Shown here in pieces: positions 1 through 7,804 of a stretch of DNA of 64,000 nucleotides. This DNA is from Bacteroidetes bacterium HGW-Bacteroidetes-7. Its GTDB lineage: Bacteria; Bacteroidota; Bacteroidia; Bacteroidales; UBA932. Within the stretch, counting starts at the first letter, position 1. Each line of letters opens with the position of its first letter. Below the pieces are notes generated by a model. The model made no database searches and was not told the origin of the DNA. It saw only the letters and a program-made list of their open reading frames with translations. A program made the translations under genes and the position numbers. The stretch lies in contig PHDA01000002.1 in the NCBI GenBank assembly GCA_002842465.1, positions 62,001-126,000 of the forward strand. Reading direction: 5' to 3'.

Positions 1-119
1 TCATTAGAGGAAACAACAGCTTTATTGCCCTTGGCGACAGCGAGATAAAACCGTACGACCGTGTTGTGGTATTTGCCCTTCCATCTGCCTTGAAAAAGGT
101 AAATAAATTCTTTGCCTGA
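1..119 (+). CDS. trkA: Trk potassium uptake regulator TrkA, C-terminal end (partial)
   Basis: Only the last 38 codons are present, with the first full codon at base 3 and a TGA stop at 117-119. The residues fit the end of a TrkA-C domain: a Gly-Asp turn followed by a hydrophobic strand (RVVVFALPS) and a closing helix (KKVNKFF). TrkA proteins are cytosolic NAD-binding subunits that gate the TrkH/TrkG potassium channel. The stop codon lies inside the hairpin of a likely terminator. The call rests on a short fragment; another RCK-C/TrkA-C domain protein with the same ending is possible. Confidence 0.7.
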   Translation, partial: IRGNNSFIALGDSEIKPYDRVVVFALPSALKKVNKFFA

Positions 120-134
120 TTTCGGGCATTTTTT
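113..134 (+). terminator. Rho-independent terminator after trkA
   Basis: TGCCTG pairs with CGGGCA around the loop ATTT (one T-G wobble), followed by six T. The trkA stop codon TGA at 117-119 forms part of the 5' arm and loop. This separates trkA from aspA. Confidence 0.7.
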
Positions 135-206
135 CAAATCTCAATATACTGAATCTCTGATTATTGCAATTTGTAAGCAAAAGTAGCATTTTTCATTTCA
201 ATTTAT

Positions 207-214
207 TACCTTTG
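207..214 (+). promoter_or_regulatory. Promoter -7 box for aspA
   Basis: TACCTTTG matches the Bacteroidota -7 consensus TAnnTTTG and lies 26 bases before the aspA ATG, which would give a leader of about 20 bases. I see no good TTTG box at the usual upstream distance. Confidence 0.6.
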
Positions 215-240
215 CCGCACATTTTTAAAATAGTACAGAG

Positions 241-1671
241 ATGGGAAGATTTCAATTTACCGAAAGCGGAAAGACCCGCACCGAACACGATTTGCTGGGA
301 GAAAAAGAGGTTCCGGTTGAGGCCCTTTTCGGAATTCAGACATTAAGATGCGTAGAGAATTTTGACATAAGCAGGGACTACCTCTCTGAATACCCCGAAT
401 TTACCAAAGCGCTTGGTATTGTTAAGATGGGAGCCATTCTGGCTAACCACAAACTTGGCCTTGTGAGCGATCAAATTACAAGCGCAGTTGTTGCTGCTTG
501 TAAAGAACTTATGGATGGAGAACACCTTGAACACTTCCCGATTGATATGGTACAGGGTGGAGCCGGTACAAGTGTAAACATGAACGCAAACGAGGTTATT
601 GCAAACAGGGCACTTGAAATAATGGGAAAAGAGCGTGGGCAGTACCAGTTCTGCAGTCCTAATGATCATGTAAATATGGCACAATCAACAAACGATGCCT
701 ACCCGAGCGCAATGCACATAGGGCTCTATCTTACCCACTTCCATGTAAGGGACGCAATGGAAAACCTTATATTATCGTTTGAAAAAAAGGAAAAAGAGTT
801 TGCCGGCATCATAAAGATGGGAAGGACCCAATTGCAGGATGCTGTTCCAATGACACTTGGGCAAAGCTTTGGAGCATATGCCTCAGCCATGAAGCACGAG
901 CTGGAAAGACTTGAAAGGTCTGCTACTGAATTCCTCGAAATAAACATGGGGGCAACAGCCATAGGAACGGGCATTACGGCCGAACCGGGGTATGCCGAAG
1001 AGTGCATCAAAAACATCCGAAAAATCACAGGTTGGGATATAAAGCTTGCCGGGAACCTCATAGAGGCTACGCACGACACCTCATGCATGGTATCATACGC
1101 CTCTGCACTGAAAATGATAGCAATAAGGTTATCAAAAATTTGTAATGACCTAAGAATACTCTCTTCAGGGCCAAGAACAGGTATTGCAGAGATCAGCCTC
1201 CCTCCAAAACAGCCGGGATCATCAATTATGCCGGGTAAAGTAAACCCTGTAATTCCGGAAGTTGTTAATCAGGTGTGCTTTAAAATCATAGGCAACGAGG
1301 CTGCAGTTTGTATGGCCTCAGAGGCGGCACAACTTGAGCTAAATGTAATGGAACCGGTTATGGTTCAGAGCATTGTTGAGTCAAGCGACTGGATGATAAG
1401 AGCTCTTAACACCCTTAGGGTTGAGTGCATCGATGGCATAAAGGCCAATCCGGAGCATTGCCGCAATATGGTAGAGAACTCAATCGGAATTGTAACCGCC
1501 CTTAAGCCATTTATTGGCTATGAAAAGAGTAGCGAAATTGCAAAAGAGGCTCTCCAGTCAGGGAAGAGTGTTTACAAACTAGTTCTTGAGAAGGGTGTGC
1601 TCACAAAAGAACAGATGGACAAGATTCTTGACCCTGCAAATATGGTAAAACCAGTTAAAATTGAAATTTAA
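241..1671 (+). CDS. aspA: Aspartate ammonia-lyase (aspartase)
   Basis: Cytosolic homotetrameric lyase that interconverts L-aspartate with fumarate and ammonia. The 476-residue length is normal for the family. The fumarase/aspartase superfamily signature GSSIMPGKVNP is at residues 326-336 and carries the flexible loop with the catalytic serine. The upstream block STNDAYPSA (around residue 150) has the Ala-Tyr pair seen in aspartases, where fumarase C usually has Thr-Phe, so aspartase is preferred. The ATG at 241 is the natural start, shortly after a TAnnTTTG box. The 3' end faces the next gene on the minus strand across one base, with no terminator. In an anaerobe it would feed fumarate respiration, but that is inference. 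Confidence 0.93.
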   Translation: MGRFQFTESGKTRTEHDLLGEKEVPVEALFGIQTLRCVENFDISRDYLSEYPEFTKALGIVKMGAILANHKLGLVSDQITSAVVAACKELMDGEHLEHFPIDMVQGGAGTSVNMNANEVIANRALEIMGKERGQYQFCSPNDHVNMAQSTNDAYPSAMHIGLYLTHFHVRDAMENLILSFEKKEKEFAGIIKMGRTQLQDAVPMTLGQSFGAYASAMKHELERLERSATEFLEINMGATAIGTGITAEPGYAEECIKNIRKITGWDIKLAGNLIEATHDTSCMVSYASALKMIAIRLSKICNDLRILSSGPRTGIAEISLPPKQPGSSIMPGKVNPVIPEVVNQVCFKIIGNEAAVCMASEAAQLELNVMEPVMVQSIVESSDWMIRALNTLRVECIDGIKANPEHCRNMVENSIGIVTALKPFIGYEKSSEIAKEALQSGKSVYKLVLEKGVLTKEQMDKILDPANMVKPVKIEI

Positions 1672-1672
1672 A

Positions 1673-2491
1673 TCAGTAAGCTCTTCTGTGTGCCTCCTGC
1701 AGTTTGAATATAATCGGGAAAAAATATCTTACGCTAACATCCTGATTGTATCTTCTGCCGGGATTAAATGGAGGAGCATTGCTAACAACTGAGACCGCCT
1801 CTGCGGACAAATCCGGATGAGGGCTGCTTACAACCTCGATATCTATTAGGCGGCCCTCTTCTGTTATTGTAAAGCTAAGTGTAACTTTTCCCTCAATTTT
1901 TGCATCTCTGCAATTTTCCGGATAGGTGAGGTTTCTTGATACCCAGAACACAAATTCCGACTCCACAGGCTTGCCTTTGAATAATGGCTTTTGAGTAATT
2001 CTTGACTTGTCGGTCACAACTGTTCCGTCTTCGTCCCAGTACTCCTCTTTGAGTATTTTATTATCTTTATAATCGATAGCTGCAGATCTCTTTCCGCTTC
2101 TGAAATAGTATTCACTTACTCCGTTTTGTTTACCACCAATATATCGCTGAATGCCTATAACAGTGCCATCCAGTCTGAATACTCTTGTAGGTCCGTGTCT
2201 TAATCCATTTACATAAGCTGCATTGTAAAGAATTCTTGTCATGCCTTTCCCAAAAATAATAAGATTTCCACTCTTCTTATCATTGGTTGCAAAAAAGCCA
2301 TCAACTCCGGTATATTTACCCTTTGCCATTATTTTTACCGGGTGAAAATTGGTGCTGTCCGACACAGGACTAAAGAGGGCATACATTGCCTGTTTAGGCT
2401 GACATCTTTCCCATTTATCGGTATAATATTCCTGTGACATTAGATTGCAGGCAAATACCAGCAGAGAGATTAATAAAAGAGTTCTTTTCAT
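1673..2491 (-). CDS. Secreted protein with MORN-like repeats and TonB C-terminal domain
   Basis: 272 residues. An N-terminal signal peptide (MKRTLLLISLLVFACNLMSQ) is probably cleaved after SQ; the Cys at 15 could instead mark a lipoprotein, but Phe at -2 is a poor lipobox. Residues about 95-165 contain short Gly/Tyr-rich MORN_2/YwqK-type repeats (NGLRHG, GGKQNG). Residues about 180-262 are a TonB C-terminal domain: WVSRNLTYPENC, then a GKV-SFTI-EGRL-IEVV-S core and a final PxxPG turn. There is no transmembrane anchor or proline-rich spacer, so it is not a classical TonB. Such proteins are common in Bacteroidota; the role is unknown, perhaps periplasmic binding. A -7 box lies about 39 bases upstream on the same strand. 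Confidence 0.7.
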   Translation of the reverse strand: MKRTLLLISLLVFACNLMSQEYYTDKWERCQPKQAMYALFSPVSDSTNFHPVKIMAKGKYTGVDGFFATNDKKSGNLIIFGKGMTRILYNAAYVNGLRHGPTRVFRLDGTVIGIQRYIGGKQNGVSEYYFRSGKRSAAIDYKDNKILKEEYWDEDGTVVTDKSRITQKPLFKGKPVESEFVFWVSRNLTYPENCRDAKIEGKVTLSFTITEEGRLIDIEVVSSPHPDLSAEAVSVVSNAPPFNPGRRYNQDVSVRYFFPIIFKLQEAHRRAY

Positions 2492-2529
2492 GTATAAAAT
2501 ATTTTTTCAGTTTTACTCTTAGAATTTAC

Positions 2530-2537
2530 CAAACATA
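2530..2537 (-). promoter_or_regulatory. Promoter -7 box for the TonB-C protein
   Basis: On the minus strand the bases read TATGTTTG, matching TAnnTTTG, about 39 bases before the ATG at 2491. No clear TTTG partner is visible upstream. Confidence 0.5.
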
Positions 2538-2766
2538 ATAATTATTTTTTAAATATTTGCACATAAAATGCTCATAAAATACTGATTAGTTCATAATTAC
2601 ACTGTATAAAATTGCTCAAAACACAAGTAAATACAACAGCTCCCAAAGTTTTTAATAATGTTGACAACTCTCTGGAAAATTTTTCTAACTAACCGATTAT
2701 TAGCATTATTGCGCTCAATAAAATAAAGATATGTAGGCAGATTGTTAAAATAATTCAAACATTCAA

Positions 2767-2802
2767 GTAAGCGCATTTGGTGCAGAGCGGTGCGCTGCTT
2801 AC
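2767..2802. repeat. Imperfect inverted repeat around the uup promoter
   Basis: GTAAGCGCA at 2767-2775 is matched by TGCGC (2791-2795) plus TTAC (2799-2802), with three extra bases TGC in the right arm. The arms bracket the -33 box and run into the -7 box, a placement suited to an operator or to a hairpin in read-through RNA. Confidence 0.45.
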
Positions 2803-2807
2803 CTTTG
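2776..2807 (+). promoter_or_regulatory. Consensus Bacteroidota promoter for uup, probably leaderless
   Basis: TTTG at 2776-2779, a 20-base spacer, then TACCTTTG at 2800-2807. Both boxes match consensus and the spacing is ideal. Only four bases separate the -7 box from the ATG at 2812, so transcription should begin at or next to the start codon. Confidence 0.75.
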
Positions 2808-2811
2808 CAGT

Positions 2812-4701
2812 ATGGCATCGGTATTACAGGCAGAAAAACTATCCAAGAGTTACGGAACAAAGGTTCTTTTTGAGAATCTGGATCTTAATATTAACGAGGG
2901 AGAAAAGGTGGCTTTGATTGCCCCTAACGGGAGTGGTAAAAGCTCACTTTTAAAGATACTTGCAGGAAAAGATACCTCTGACAGAGGTGGCAGCGTAAAA
3001 CTCTTTTCAAACACAGGCATCGCCTGGTTGGAGCAAGAGCCGGAATTCAATCCCGAAAGGACTCTTTTTCAGGAGGTGTATATCTCTTCTGATGAGACTT
3101 CTGCTGCAGTTGCCCGCTACGAAAAAGCCTTGCTTTCCGGGACTCAGAAAGAGCTGCAGGATGCAATTCACGATATGGATCACCTTAACGGATGGCAGTA
3201 TGAATTGCGTATAAAACAGATCCTTACAGGGCTTAAGATAGAGGGACTTAACAACAAAATGGGAGAGCTTTCGGGAGGTCAGAGAAAGAGGGTGGCTCTT
3301 GCAAAGATGATGATTGCCGAATCTGATCTGATTATTCTTGATGAGCCTACAAATCACCTGGATCTTGATATTACTGAATATCTTGAAGAGTATCTCAAAC
3401 GGGGCAAATCAACAATTCTTATGGTTACTCACGACAGATATTTTCTGGACAGAGTTTGCAACAAAATTATTGAGCTCGAAAACGGCTCGCTATACACATA
3501 TAACGGTAACTACTCCTATTTTCTTGAGAAGAGAGAGCAGAGAATTGATAACTATAACTCCGAAACAGACCGGGCTAAAAATCTTCTCAAAGGAGAACTT
3601 GAATGGATGCGCAGGATGCCGCAGGCAAGAGCCACAAAGGCAAAGTACCGGATAAATGCATTCTATGAATTAAAAGAGAGGGCCGAAAAGGTTACCCGCG
3701 AAAAAAATATAAGTATCGATGTGGCCACATCACGCCTTGGCAAAAAGATAATACACTGTAAAAAGTTATCTCACTCTTTTGGTGACTATAAAACAATTGA
3801 CAGTTTTACTTACAACTTTGCCAGAGGTGAGAAAATTGGTCTCGTAGGGCCAAACGGTGTTGGAAAAACAACATTTCTTGAAGTTTTAACCGGAGCAATT
3901 AAACATAATTCCGGTGAAAGAGAGTTGGGAGAGACCATTGTTTTTGGATATTACAGACAAAAGGGGCTTGAGTTTGATCCTGAAGAGACGGTTATTGAGG
4001 CGGTAAGAAAGTTTGCGGAGGTTATTACTCTGTCTGACGGAAACACCATTCCCGTAGCCTCGTTTCTGAATCGTTTTCTCTTTCCGCATAACATGCAATA
4101 CAATAAAATCGGCACATTGAGCGGTGGTGAAAGGCGCAGACTGTACCTTGTAACAGTTCTGATGAAAAGCCCCAATTTTTTGATACTTGATGAGCCTACA
4201 AACGATTTGGACATAATGAGTCTTAATGTTCTGGAGGAGTATCTGGATTCTTTTACCGGATGTGTGATTGTGGTGACCCACGATAGATATTTTCTGGATA
4301 AAATTGCTCAGCATCTGTTTGTTTTTGAGGGAAATGGCGTAATTAAGGATTATGTTGGCAAATACTCTGAGTACAGGGAGATGATGCGTGAACTGGAGAG
4401 ACAAGAGGTTCAAAAGGGGCGTGCAGTGAGAGAGGAGAGCACATCAAGGGATAGTATGAGAAGTTTGCCTGAGCAGGGTGGTAAGGTTAAGCTTTCGTTC
4501 AAAGAGAAAAAGGAGCTGGAGACTCTCGAGAAATTAATTGCAAATCTTGAAAATGAAAAGAGCAGCCTTGAGACTGCTCTTAATTCGGGGACTCTTATGT
4601 CAGATAATCTGCTTAAAACCTCGGCGAGGTATGCAGAGGTGATTCAGGAGCTTGAAACCACCGGAGAGCGGTGGATTGAGCTCGCTGACAGACATGTTTA
4701 G
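2812..4701 (+). CDS. uup: ABC-F family ATPase, Uup-like
   Basis: 629 residues with two ABC ATPase domains and no membrane segments, the ABC-F layout of ribosome-associated proteins. Walker A motifs: APNGSGKSS at residues 37-45 and GPNGVGKT at 346-353. Signature motifs LSGGQRKR and LSGGERRR are each followed by an LDEPTN Walker B (LDEPTNHLDLD, LDEPTNDLDIM). The linker between the domains (about 235-310) is Arg/Lys-rich, with WMRRMPQARATKAK typical of the family. The C-terminal roughly 70 residues form a charged coiled coil (KEKKELETLEKLIANLE), which points to Uup rather than EttA. Uup has been linked to ribosome work and precise excision of transposons in E. coli. The start is fixed by the promoter only four bases upstream. 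The stop overlaps that of ettA on the other strand. Confidence 0.85.
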   Translation: MASVLQAEKLSKSYGTKVLFENLDLNINEGEKVALIAPNGSGKSSLLKILAGKDTSDRGGSVKLFSNTGIAWLEQEPEFNPERTLFQEVYISSDETSAAVARYEKALLSGTQKELQDAIHDMDHLNGWQYELRIKQILTGLKIEGLNNKMGELSGGQRKRVALAKMMIAESDLIILDEPTNHLDLDITEYLEEYLKRGKSTILMVTHDRYFLDRVCNKIIELENGSLYTYNGNYSYFLEKREQRIDNYNSETDRAKNLLKGELEWMRRMPQARATKAKYRINAFYELKERAEKVTREKNISIDVATSRLGKKIIHCKKLSHSFGDYKTIDSFTYNFARGEKIGLVGPNGVGKTTFLEVLTGAIKHNSGERELGETIVFGYYRQKGLEFDPEETVIEAVRKFAEVITLSDGNTIPVASFLNRFLFPHNMQYNKIGTLSGGERRRLYLVTVLMKSPNFLILDEPTNDLDIMSLNVLEEYLDSFTGCVIVVTHDRYFLDKIAQHLFVFEGNGVIKDYVGKYSEYREMMRELERQEVQKGRAVREESTSRDSMRSLPEQGGKVKLSFKEKKELETLEKLIANLENEKSSLETALNSGTLMSDNLLKTSARYAEVIQELETTGERWIELADRHV

Positions 4702-6374
4702 CGCGTTAGTTTTTTGTACTTGAATCTCTTCGGAGTGATATCACCCATTCTTCTCTTTTTGTTCTCCTCGTATTCTGAGTAGCTTCCTTCAAAGAAGTAG
4801 GTCTTTGAATCTCCTTCAAAGGCAAGTATATGGGTTGCAATTCTGTCCAGAAACCATCTGTCGTGCGAAATGATTACCGCACAACCTGCAAAGTTTTCCA
4901 GACCCTCTTCAAGCGCCCTTATTGTGTTAACATCCACATCATTGGTAGGCTCGTCAAGAAGCAAAACATTTGCCTCCTCTTTTAGTGTAAGGGCAAGGTG
5001 AAGGCGGTTTCTCTCACCACCCGACAAAATGCCGCACATCTTCTCCTGGTCTGCACCCGAAAAGTTAAATCTTGAGACATAGGCCCTTGCATTTACCTCT
5101 TTATTGCCAAGCTTTACAAATTCGGAGTTCTGGGATATTGTTTCATAAACCGTCTTATCCGGGTCAATCAATCTGTGCTGCTGATCTACATATGCAATCT
5201 TAACAGTCTCTCCAACCGTAAAGCTTCCTGAATCTGCGTTATCTATTCCCATGATAAGTCTGAACAGGGTTGTTTTACCTGCTCCGTTTGGCCCGATAAC
5301 ACCTACAATTCCAGCAGGAGGTAGCTTAAAGTTCATATCTTCAAACAGAACTCTGTCACCAAAACCCTTTACCACCTTAGTCGCCTCAATCACCTTATCA
5401 CCCAGCCTTGGTCCGTTTGGAATAAACATCTCCAACCTCTCCTCTTTTGCCCTGCCATCTTCGTTAAGGAGCTTTTCATAAGCAGAAAGTCGTGCCTTTG
5501 ATTTAGCCTGACGAGCTTTCGGGGCCATTCTTACCCACTCCAGCTCACGCTCAAGTGTCTTTCTTCTTTTACTCTCCTGCTTCTCCTCTTGTGCCAGTCT
5601 GGTAGATTTCTGCTCCAGCCATGAAGTGTAGTTACCCTTCCATGGAATTCCCTCTCCTCTGTCCAGTTCAAGAATCCATCCTGCAACATTGTCAAGGAAG
5701 TAACGGTCGTGGGTTACGGCTATTACTGTTCCCTTGTATTGCTGTAAGTGGGCCTCAAGCCACTGAATACTCTCGGTATCAAGGTGGTTGGTTGGCTCGT
5801 CCAGAAGAAGTACATCGGGTTCTTTTAGGAGAAGTCTGCAAAGTGCGATTCTGCGCTTTTCTCCTCCGCTCAGGTGTTTAACCAGAGCATCCGGCTCGGG
5901 GCACTGAAGGGCATCCATTGCCTTCTCCAACTTTGAGTCAATATCCCAGCCGTTTAGATGTTCGATTTTGTCTGTTAACTCTCCCTGAAGGTCAATTAAC
6001 TTAGCCATCTCATCATCCTCCATAGGCTCTGCAAATTTTGCATTCACCTCTTCGTACTGCTTGAGAAGGTCAACCACTTCGTGTGCTCCCTCTTTAACAA
6101 TGTCTAGTACGGTTTTACTTTCGTCAAGTACAGGCTCCTGCTCCAGGTAACCTACGGTATAACCCGGTGCCCATACTACATCACCCTGTATTGATTTCTC
6201 AACCCCTGCAATAATCTTAAGCAAAGTTGATTTTCCAGATCCGTTAAGACCTATTATACCAATCTTAGCTCCGTAAAAAAAGGAGAGGTAAATGTCTTTA
6301 AGAATTGCTTTATTGTTGGTCGGCAGTATTTTACCGACGCCGTTCATTGAAAATATTATCTTTTCGTCCGCCAT
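4698..6374 (-). CDS. ettA: Energy-dependent translational throttle protein EttA (ABC-F)
   Basis: 558 residues, the usual EttA length. Two ABC domains with Walker A at 42-50 (GLNGSGKST) and 361-369 (GPNGAGKTT), signatures LSGGEKRR and LSGGERNR, and Walker B blocks LLLDEPTNHLDTES and LLLDEPTNDVDVN. The EttA hallmark arm and linker are present (NHLDTESIQWLEAHL, then a basic linker with RMAPKARQAKSKARL). No C-terminal coiled coil. In E. coli EttA binds the ribosomal E site and couples the first elongation steps to the ATP/ADP ratio. Its last four coding bases overlap the uup end tail to tail (TTAG at 4698-4701), leaving no room for a terminator between them. Cytosolic; single-gene unit here. Confidence 0.93.
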   Translation of the reverse strand: MADEKIIFSMNGVGKILPTNNKAILKDIYLSFFYGAKIGIIGLNGSGKSTLLKIIAGVEKSIQGDVVWAPGYTVGYLEQEPVLDESKTVLDIVKEGAHEVVDLLKQYEEVNAKFAEPMEDDEMAKLIDLQGELTDKIEHLNGWDIDSKLEKAMDALQCPEPDALVKHLSGGEKRRIALCRLLLKEPDVLLLDEPTNHLDTESIQWLEAHLQQYKGTVIAVTHDRYFLDNVAGWILELDRGEGIPWKGNYTSWLEQKSTRLAQEEKQESKRRKTLERELEWVRMAPKARQAKSKARLSAYEKLLNEDGRAKEERLEMFIPNGPRLGDKVIEATKVVKGFGDRVLFEDMNFKLPPAGIVGVIGPNGAGKTTLFRLIMGIDNADSGSFTVGETVKIAYVDQQHRLIDPDKTVYETISQNSEFVKLGNKEVNARAYVSRFNFSGADQEKMCGILSGGERNRLHLALTLKEEANVLLLDEPTNDVDVNTIRALEEGLENFAGCAVIISHDRWFLDRIATHILAFEGDSKTYFFEGSYSEYEENKKRRMGDITPKRFKYKKLTR

Positions 6375-6409
6375 GTTTATATTAATTACACGGCAAAGAT
6401 AATACCATA

Positions 6410-7666
6410 TTATCTCTTTCCCAATTTAAGAATCAGGGAGTCAATATAACCAACTGAAATTAGAGAGTCCCGCTGCATCTTAATCATTGCTACACTCTCC
6501 TTGAATGACTCTGTGCTTGCCTTTTTAATCGGATCTGCAGGAGGTGCCTCCATGGTGAGAGGATTAATCGCTTTTCCGTTCTTCCATACTCTAAAGTCGA
6601 GATGCGGGCCGGTTGACAGACCTGTGCTTCCAACATAGCCAATAACCTCTCCCTGTCTCACTCTTTTCCCGACAGCCAGCCCTTTTGCATAGTTGTGAAG
6701 ATGTAGATAAGCTGTTGTATAAGTTGAATTGTGTTTAATTCTAACGGTGTTTCCTCCTCCACCTGCATAACTTTTCTGAATTACAACTCCGTCACCGATG
6801 CTCATTACCGGAGTTCCCCTTGGTGCTGCATAATCAACTCCCGTGTGAGGTCTTACCACTCTTGTTACCGGATGCCTGCGTGCGTATGAAAATCCCGACG
6901 AAATCCGTGAAAAACTCAATGGTGCCTTAAGAAATGCTTTCCTCAGATTTTCTCCCTTTTCGTTCCAGTATTGGGCAACTTCATCCTGAATAAAACGATA
7001 AGCATCATACTCCCTGCCTGCATGAGTAAAATATGCCCCATGTATTGTACCTATATCCACAAACTTATCGCCAACATATAACTCTTCGTATATTGTCACA
7101 AATGAGTCTCCCTTTCTTAGTCCAAAAAAGTCTATTGACCAGGCATAAATGTCAGATAACCTCAGAGCAAGAAGAGGGTTATAACCTGCCCTTACAACAT
7201 CGTTCCAAAGAGATGAGTTTATTGTTACTGCTGCCATTTTTAATCTGCTCTCAATCGCTCGCTCCGAAACCTTTACATCAATTGAATCGTGTACACCAAA
7301 TGTTACGAAAGATGTTTTTGTGTCCTCATAAACCAGGTATGCAAGTTTGCGATCTTCGTCCTTTGTGAAGAAAGCTTTATAGCTGTTTCCAATTTTTATC
7401 TTTCTAAGATCAAAAATTCCCCTTGATGCCTGGGTCAGAGAGTAAATATCTGATTGAGGAACACCTAGTGATGTCATTAAATTTGTGAAGAACTCTCCAC
7501 GTTTGATTTGCCCCTCTTCGGACTCAAATTCCGACATCGGAAATCCAAATTCATATACTTCATTTTCTGCAACTTCCGTCTCAAGACTTTCTACATTTTC
7601 TCCTCTCTTTGAAGTGCATGAGAGCTGAGTTAAAATTAGTGCAATTAAAAAAATCCTCTTCATCAT
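6410..7666 (-). CDS. M23 family (LytM) endopeptidase lipoprotein
   Basis: 418 residues. The N-terminus is a lipoprotein signal (MMKRIFLIALILTQLSC), Cys at 17, followed by an acidic stretch, so it should be lipid-anchored in the envelope. Residues about 260-375 are a LytM zinc peptidase domain with all metal ligands: H274 and D278 (HTGVD), H322-L-H324, and H355 (GPHLDF). Such enzymes cut peptide cross-links of peptidoglycan. The middle (about 60-250) is a regulatory region with no motif I recognise, probably an OapA-like or LysM-related fold. A TATCTTCG sequence on the minus strand at 7683-7690 is one base off the -7 consensus. It lies back to back with the mraZ division operon, a fitting neighbourhood for a wall hydrolase. 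A second in-frame ATG follows the first. Confidence 0.88.
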   Translation of the reverse strand: MMKRIFLIALILTQLSCTSKRGENVESLETEVAENEVYEFGFPMSEFESEEGQIKRGEFFTNLMTSLGVPQSDIYSLTQASRGIFDLRKIKIGNSYKAFFTKDEDRKLAYLVYEDTKTSFVTFGVHDSIDVKVSERAIESRLKMAAVTINSSLWNDVVRAGYNPLLALRLSDIYAWSIDFFGLRKGDSFVTIYEELYVGDKFVDIGTIHGAYFTHAGREYDAYRFIQDEVAQYWNEKGENLRKAFLKAPLSFSRISSGFSYARRHPVTRVVRPHTGVDYAAPRGTPVMSIGDGVVIQKSYAGGGGNTVRIKHNSTYTTAYLHLHNYAKGLAVGKRVRQGEVIGYVGSTGLSTGPHLDFRVWKNGKAINPLTMEAPPADPIKKASTESFKESVAMIKMQRDSLISVGYIDSLILKLGKR

Positions 7667-7720
7667 TATCCATTTTGTTGCTCGAAGATAGATAATTAAT
7701 CCAAGACTGTTGAAAAATAT

Positions 7721-7760
7721 GTGGAAAAAATTGTAAAAATTTGTAATAAAGTGGAAAAGA
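7721..7760 (+). promoter_or_regulatory. Four 10-base direct repeats: predicted MraZ operator
   Basis: Four consecutive 10-base units begin at 7721, 7731, 7741 and 7751, each of the form [GT]TG[GT]AA[AT]A-A-; the first and last carry GTGGA. One helical turn per unit is the spacing of known MraZ boxes (TGGGN plus five bases in E. coli). The array abuts the -7 box at 7766 and covers the likely -33 position, fitting autorepression by MraZ encoded 45 bases downstream. Confidence 0.6.
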
Positions 7761-7773
7761 TTCTTTAAATTTG
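7740..7773 (+). promoter_or_regulatory. Promoter of the mraZ division operon
   Basis: TTTG at 7740-7743 and TAAATTTG at 7766-7773 with a 22-base spacer. The -7 box fits TAnnTTTG exactly; the spacer is slightly long. The ATG of mraZ is at 7805, giving a leader of about 25 bases. Confidence 0.6.
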
Positions 7774-7804
7774 CCTAGGTCAAATCCACAATTCAGGGTT
7801 AGTA

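Larger units (their letters stand above)
2492..2811. other. 320-base divergent intergenic region
   Basis: AT-rich spacer between two divergent genes. It holds a minus-strand -7 box at 2530-2537 and, at its right edge, a plus-strand promoter within an imperfect dyad (2767-2807). I see no tRNA, hairpin-plus-T-run or credible small gene in between. An 87-codon minus-strand reading frame crosses the region but overlaps the plus-strand promoter and start codon and resembles nothing I know. Confidence 0.6.

Noticed and set aside
2597-2860. 87-codon minus-strand reading frame in the 2492-2811 spacer
   Set aside because: It overlaps the uup promoter and first codons, has no promoter or recognisable domain, and is best seen as chance.
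3886-4413. 175-codon minus-strand reading frame inside uup
   Set aside because: Antisense to the second ABC domain; no family likeness or initiation signal.
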